DNA of 64,000 bases from Caulochytrium protostelioides (taxonomy: Eukaryota; Chytridiomycota; Caulochytriomycetes; Caulochytriales; Caulochytriaceae). The stretch lies in contig ML014155.1 in assembly GCA_003615045.1 (NCBI GenBank), positions 1 to 64,000 of the forward strand, written 5' to 3'. A program made the position numbers and the translations under genes. The notes below the pieces were generated by a model that was not told where the DNA came from, ran no database searches, and worked only from the letters and a program-made list of their open reading frames with translations. Below are positions 60,161 to 64,000 of the stretch, in pieces; within the stretch, counting starts at the first letter, position 1; every line of letters begins with the position of its first letter.

Positions 60161-63100
60161 ATGGCAGCATACCATCTGAATCCGGTCCAGTTCTGGGGTC
60201 GGCAGAGCGGCCTCGAGCCACCATTCGTGTTCCTCAATCCGACCACGGTCGTCTACCCGTCGACGTATCATCTCGTCTTCGAAGATGTCGAGAAGGGCTC
60301 GCAGCGGCTGCTGGCGCTCGCCGGCAAGCGTGCGCACCCAGAGCCGATCATGGCGTGGCGGTGTGCGCATAACCGCCAGCTCGTGGCCGTTGCCCAGTAT
60401 GTCTTACGACCCGATCCGGCCGATGCCGACACCGCGGAGGCGGACGCAGCAACGCGTGGCGGCGTCAAGATGACCCCCGCGCTGTACCGCGAGACCGGGG
60501 TATGGACGCCGTTTACCGCCTATGTGCGCGGGACCACCAAAATCCACATCAGCATCTTCGATGTGTATACCGCGCGTCTGGTCCGCTTGATGGTCGCGAA
60601 CTGGCCCACTTCCGAGTTGACGACGCGCGGCAGCTTCCGCCTGCAGTTCAGCACCGACGATGCGTTCCTCGCGATGTACTCGCCGAAGCGTGTCGTACTG
60701 TCCCAATGGGACGTGCGCAACATCCGCTCGTTCTACCAGGACGATGTCGGCCGCGCGCTCGCACTCTGGAGCCACGTCGACGACGAGCCCGCCTACCGTC
60801 CAATCCCCGTCGGCGCCCAAGCCTCTCGCGACGGCTCGTCGACCGACGCCAACGCCACCACGAACGCCACGTCCACATCCATACCGCTGTCCCATGAGGG
60901 CCCCGCCTCGAGTACATCAGGCAAGTCGCGAACCCATCCTGGCGCCCCGGGGCCCTTGTCAGGGCTCCCTCCATTGCTGGAAGAAGATGCGGACGCCGAG
61001 CAGGTCCCGCCGTCCGAAGAGGGTGCTGCAACGTCCATGGCCGCGTCGAATCCAGCCTTATCGATAGGAACGGCGGTCATGACGCCGACGGCCGAGCCGG
61101 CCGCCACATCAGCGCCGTCGTCGCTGTCGCTCGGCAAATCGCCATCGACGCCGCCCAACGACCACCGGACCGTCGTCGACATCCGCGGACACTACATCTA
61201 TCACCACCTGATGATCGTGACGCTGAGCGACGGCGCCTTCGAGCTCTGGAATTCCTCGGCCAACCAGCAGTTCTCGCGACGGCCGCTGTTCAACCCGCAC
61301 CAGTGGCTGCACCCAGCGCCGCCGGTGCCGCCGACCACGGGGCATCCCAAGCACCGGCCGCGGTCACGCACGCTGGGCGGCGCTGCTGGCGCCGCACCCC
61401 CGGCCGCGGCGTCACTCACGACGCCCGCGGCTGAGAAGGACCCCAAGACGCCGACGGCCTCACGGTCACGACGGCATAGTCACGCTGCGCCGTGGCCGCC
61501 GCCGCCGCCGCCAGGCACGACGGGCCAGCCGACGGACGCGGACGGCCTCTCGCCGCCCAAGCACACCGACTACACGTGCGCGTGGCTGAACCACGAGACG
61601 TTTGTCGTGGGATGGAACGACACGCTCTTGCTGTTCCACCGCTTGCTTGAGGGCGCGGCCGACACGGCGCTGACGCCGCAACTGGTGCGGATCGCCAACG
61701 TGCGGATCGCAGCGCTTCAGCTGTGCGTGAAGGACCGGCAGGTGCTGATTGTCGTGGGCGCCGACGCCGTGATCGGCTCCTCGGTCGCGTACAATCTGCG
61801 GTTTGTGTTTCCGCCCGAGTCGGCAGCGCCCGATGGGCTCCTGGTGATCGGCCCCGTCTCGCTCGGACTCATCCCTTACGACGTCGAGACCGCCTGGGTG
61901 CCGGACCCACAGAGCCCCGAAGAGAAGCTGATCGAGCAAACGACGCGCACGCCGACGATCCTCGCCTGGGACATGGCGGCGCACCACCACATCGCACTGA
62001 CCCGCGACGGGTTGTTTCTGCTGCAGAACGGTATGCTGCTGCCCCAGGAGGAAGAGCCCGAGGGCGGGCTGACGCGGACGCGCCATCTCGCCCTGCGCCC
62101 AGCCGGCCAGCTCGTGCACGTCGCGGCCCTGGCCCCCGATACGACGTCGTGGGCGCACGTGAGCCCGTTTCCCCTCTCCCAGAGCCTGGCGCGACCGTCG
62201 CCGGTCGTGGACATCGCCGCAGGGATCAAGAAACCCATCACCGTCCTGCTGACCCAGCGCTTTGATCTGCTCATCGTCAATACCGAGACCGGCCACGTGT
62301 TCCGCCAGGCCCTCGGCACGCTGCCTCCGTACCCGAGTCTGCTCCCCGCCGACGGCCCCGCGGGCGTTGATGGCCGCCAGGCCGACGCCACCACCGCGGC
62401 CGCCATCACCGACGCGGCCCTCGCCGCCGCGGATGAGCCCTTGCCTGCGGCGCCGGCCCTCCTGGGAGGCCCCACCACCACTCTTCTCGTGGCCCCGGCC
62501 AACCAGCCCCGCAGCCTCAGCCTCTCGCCCGACGGCAGCCAGATCCTGGTCGCGGGCTCCGAAAAACTCCTTCTTGGCAGCCTCTGCGCCTCTGTGCAAG
62601 CGCGCGTCCGTCCGCGGCTGGACGATGCGGCGCCGGCATCGGACGCTGGGACCGAAGGCGACCCCGACGCGGAGCCCGGCACGGCGCCCGCGGCCGCTGC
62701 AGCGCGGGCGTCCGCTGCGTTCGCGCGCAAGGGTTCGCTCGGCACCGAACTATATGGTTGCCGCTGGCGCGACGTCGGCGTGCGCAACCCGCGGTGCGTC
62801 CGCTTTTCCGAAGGCGGACACCTGTTCGCGGTCGCCGTCAACAACCGCATCGAAGTCTACAACGTGTGGACGCTCGAGCTCGTCCAGACGCTGCACGGCC
62901 ACGGCGGCAAGGTGCTGCATGTCGCGTGGGCGGTCTACGACACGATGCTGCTGTCGACCGCGAGCGAAGGATCGGTTTATGCGTGGAACATCAAGACGGG
63001 CGCCCGCGTCAACGAGAACGTCATGAAAGGGTCCAAGTATCGCCAGATCTTGCGATCGGATTTTTTGGGGCACCACTGGTGGACGCTCACCGACGATACC

Positions 63101-64000
63101 GGTCTGCTCCGCGTGATGGTCGACGGCCAGGTGGTGGCGCAGTATAGCCAGCTCCAGATCGGCTGCGTCGGTTTTGTGGATCTGCCTGCGACGGCGGCCG
63201 CCGAAGCCGCTGCCAAAGCCAGCGCTGCCGAGCGCGATGCGACCTACCAGCCTGTCGAACGCGCTGTCTGGGGCCTGCAGGACGGCTCGATCACGAATCC
63301 TGATGTCAAGAAGCTAACGACGCCGGGTGCCGTGAGTACGCGTGATGTCGATTTTCGCCAGGACTGTCTGCCCCTGTTTTCACGTGCGTGCCGCCACGTG
63401 GTCGTAAGCGGCAACAAGCAGCAGCTCGTCGTGGTGGACGAGGCGGGCTGCCTCGCCCTCGTCGCGATCAGTATCCCCAAGTCGGACATCATGACGCTGG
63501 GCCTAGGCAAAAAGATGGTGCTCTACTCGGATGACATCCAGACGTCTCGTACCGACTGGGACATGATCACGCAGCAGGCGCACGAATACCGCACAACGCT
63601 CAACGAAATGGGCATGAACTTTGACTACCAGCTGCGACTCTTGGATATGGAGTTTGACCAGAAGGTCAAGGCCATTACGATGGAGAAGAGTGGACTGCTC
63701 GAAGCCCAAAAGATCTACCACGCCAACTTGGAGCATGAGGTCGACCAGGCCCGCGAGAAGCGGGATGCCGAGCAGGACGTCATTCGTGCAGGCTACCAGC
63801 GCGAACGGCTCGCGCTTGAAGAAGCGTTTGCCGCTAAGTACATGGAGCAAGTCGAGGTCACGATGCAGTATGAGCGTGAGCTCAAGAAGAAGATCGAAGC
63901 GACCGAAGTCGAGCAGATTGCCTGGCGCCGAGCGAGCGAGACCATTCTGCGACGCACGACGGAGGAGTACGAGAGCAAGATCAAGCAGCTCATGAAAGCG
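60161..64000 (+). CDS. CFAP57: Cilia- and flagella-associated protein 57 (CFAP57/WDR65-like), 3' end missing
   Basis: The frame opens at the ATG at 60161 and stays open for 1280 codons to the window edge without a stop. The start block has GLEPPFVFLNPTTVVYPS, the family's N-terminus. WD40 repeats follow to about residue 1110, including VYNVWTLELVQTLHGHGGK (~900) and SVYAWNIKTG, matching conserved CFAP57 positions. Ala/Pro/Thr-rich inserts (about 220-340, 390-455 and 730-860) lengthen it relative to the ~1250-residue animal protein. Coiled coil begins near residue 1124 and continues past the window; the remaining half of the protein lies outside. CFAP57 helps anchor inner-arm dyneins (d/g) and works near the radial spokes in motile axonemes. 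Confidence 0.9.
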   Translation, partial: MAAYHLNPVQFWGRQSGLEPPFVFLNPTTVVYPSTYHLVFEDVEKGSQRLLALAGKRAHPEPIMAWRCAHNRQLVAVAQYVLRPDPADADTAEADAATRGGVKMTPALYRETGVWTPFTAYVRGTTKIHISIFDVYTARLVRLMVANWPTSELTTRGSFRLQFSTDDAFLAMYSPKRVVLSQWDVRNIRSFYQDDVGRALALWSHVDDEPAYRPIPVGAQASRDGSSTDANATTNATSTSIPLSHEGPASSTSGKSRTHPGAPGPLSGLPPLLEEDADAEQVPPSEEGAATSMAASNPALSIGTAVMTPTAEPAATSAPSSLSLGKSPSTPPNDHRTVVDIRGHYIYHHLMIVTLSDGAFELWNSSANQQFSRRPLFNPHQWLHPAPPVPPTTGHPKHRPRSRTLGGAAGAAPPAAASLTTPAAEKDPKTPTASRSRRHSHAAPWPPPPPPGTTGQPTDADGLSPPKHTDYTCAWLNHETFVVGWNDTLLLFHRLLEGAADTALTPQLVRIANVRIAALQLCVKDRQVLIVVGADAVIGSSVAYNLRFVFPPESAAPDGLLVIGPVSLGLIPYDVETAWVPDPQSPEEKLIEQTTRTPTILAWDMAAHHHIALTRDGLFLLQNGMLLPQEEEPEGGLTRTRHLALRPAGQLVHVAALAPDTTSWAHVSPFPLSQSLARPSPVVDIAAGIKKPITVLLTQRFDLLIVNTETGHVFRQALGTLPPYPSLLPADGPAGVDGRQADATTAAAITDAALAAADEPLPAAPALLGGPTTTLLVAPANQPRSLSLSPDGSQILVAGSEKLLLGSLCASVQARVRPRLDDAAPASDAGTEGDPDAEPGTAPAAAAARASAAFARKGSLGTELYGCRWRDVGVRNPRCVRFSEGGHLFAVAVNNRIEVYNVWTLELVQTLHGHGGKVLHVAWAVYDTMLLSTASEGSVYAWNIKTGARVNENVMKGSKYRQILRSDFLGHHWWTLTDDTGLLRVMVDGQVVAQYSQLQIGCVGFVDLPATAAAEAAAKASAAERDATYQPVERAVWGLQDGSITNPDVKKLTTPGAVSTRDVDFRQDCLPLFSRACRHVVVSGNKQQLVVVDEAGCLALVAISIPKSDIMTLGLGKKMVLYSDDIQTSRTDWDMITQQAHEYRTTLNEMGMNFDYQLRLLDMEFDQKVKAITMEKSGLLEAQKIYHANLEHEVDQAREKRDAEQDVIRAGYQRERLALEEAFAAKYMEQVEVTMQYERELKKKIEATEVEQIAWRRASETILRRTTEEYESKIKQLMKA

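Overview
This window comes from a nuclear genome of a GC-rich, flagellated, early-diverging (chytrid-like) fungus. Two proteins point to a fungus. One is a LIM-LIM-LIM-RhoGAP protein of the fungal Lrg1 type (33344-38467). The other is a fungal-style mitochondrial ATP synthase subunit 4/b (43150-43815, minus). A motile cilium is implied by three axonemal genes: CFAP58 (6778-10077), DRC9/IQCG (24355-25890) and CFAP57 (60161 to the window end). Spliceosomal introns with canonical GT..AG ends rule out a prokaryote. Assignment to a particular genus is inference; a GC-rich chytrid such as Caulochytrium would fit.

Layout. 0-5.5 kb: a membrane protein, a short relic of a Fanzor element, an unknown tail-anchored protein and a membrane-anchored SGNH hydrolase. 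6.8-12.7 kb: CFAP58 and a TBC Rab-GAP, convergent. 12.7-16.3 kb: no supported gene. 16.3-18.6 kb: an unknown single-pass protein. 18.7-19.9 kb: a longer, frameshifted Fanzor (eukaryotic TnpB-like RNA-guided nuclease) remnant. 20.6-23.5 kb: glutamine synthetase type III in three exons, with GATAA motifs upstream. 24.4-30.2 kb: DRC9 and a Nup133-like nucleoporin, convergent with 52 bases between stop codons. 30.2-33.3 kb: trinucleotide-rich spacer. 33.3-43.8 kb: LRG1, UTP21 and ATP4. 44-49.8 kb: spacer with two small predicted secreted proteins and one weak reading frame. 50.1-58.5 kb: MCM-binding protein and a LAM/Ysp-type GRAM-VASt sterol transporter. 58.5-64 kb: repeat-rich spacer, then CFAP57, which runs off the window.

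The genes are not an operon. They are housekeeping and ciliary genes of unrelated function: nuclear pore, ribosome biogenesis, replication, oxidative phosphorylation, nitrogen assimilation, Rho and Rab signalling, sterol transport and axoneme. Most are intronless. Many carry long Ala/Pro/Ser/Gly inserts, some inside catalytic domains. Because GC content is high, most frames stay open by chance, so long frames antisense to or overlapping real genes were disregarded. No rRNA, convincing tRNA or CRISPR array was found. The most notable items are the two decayed Fanzor copies and the type III glutamine synthetase.
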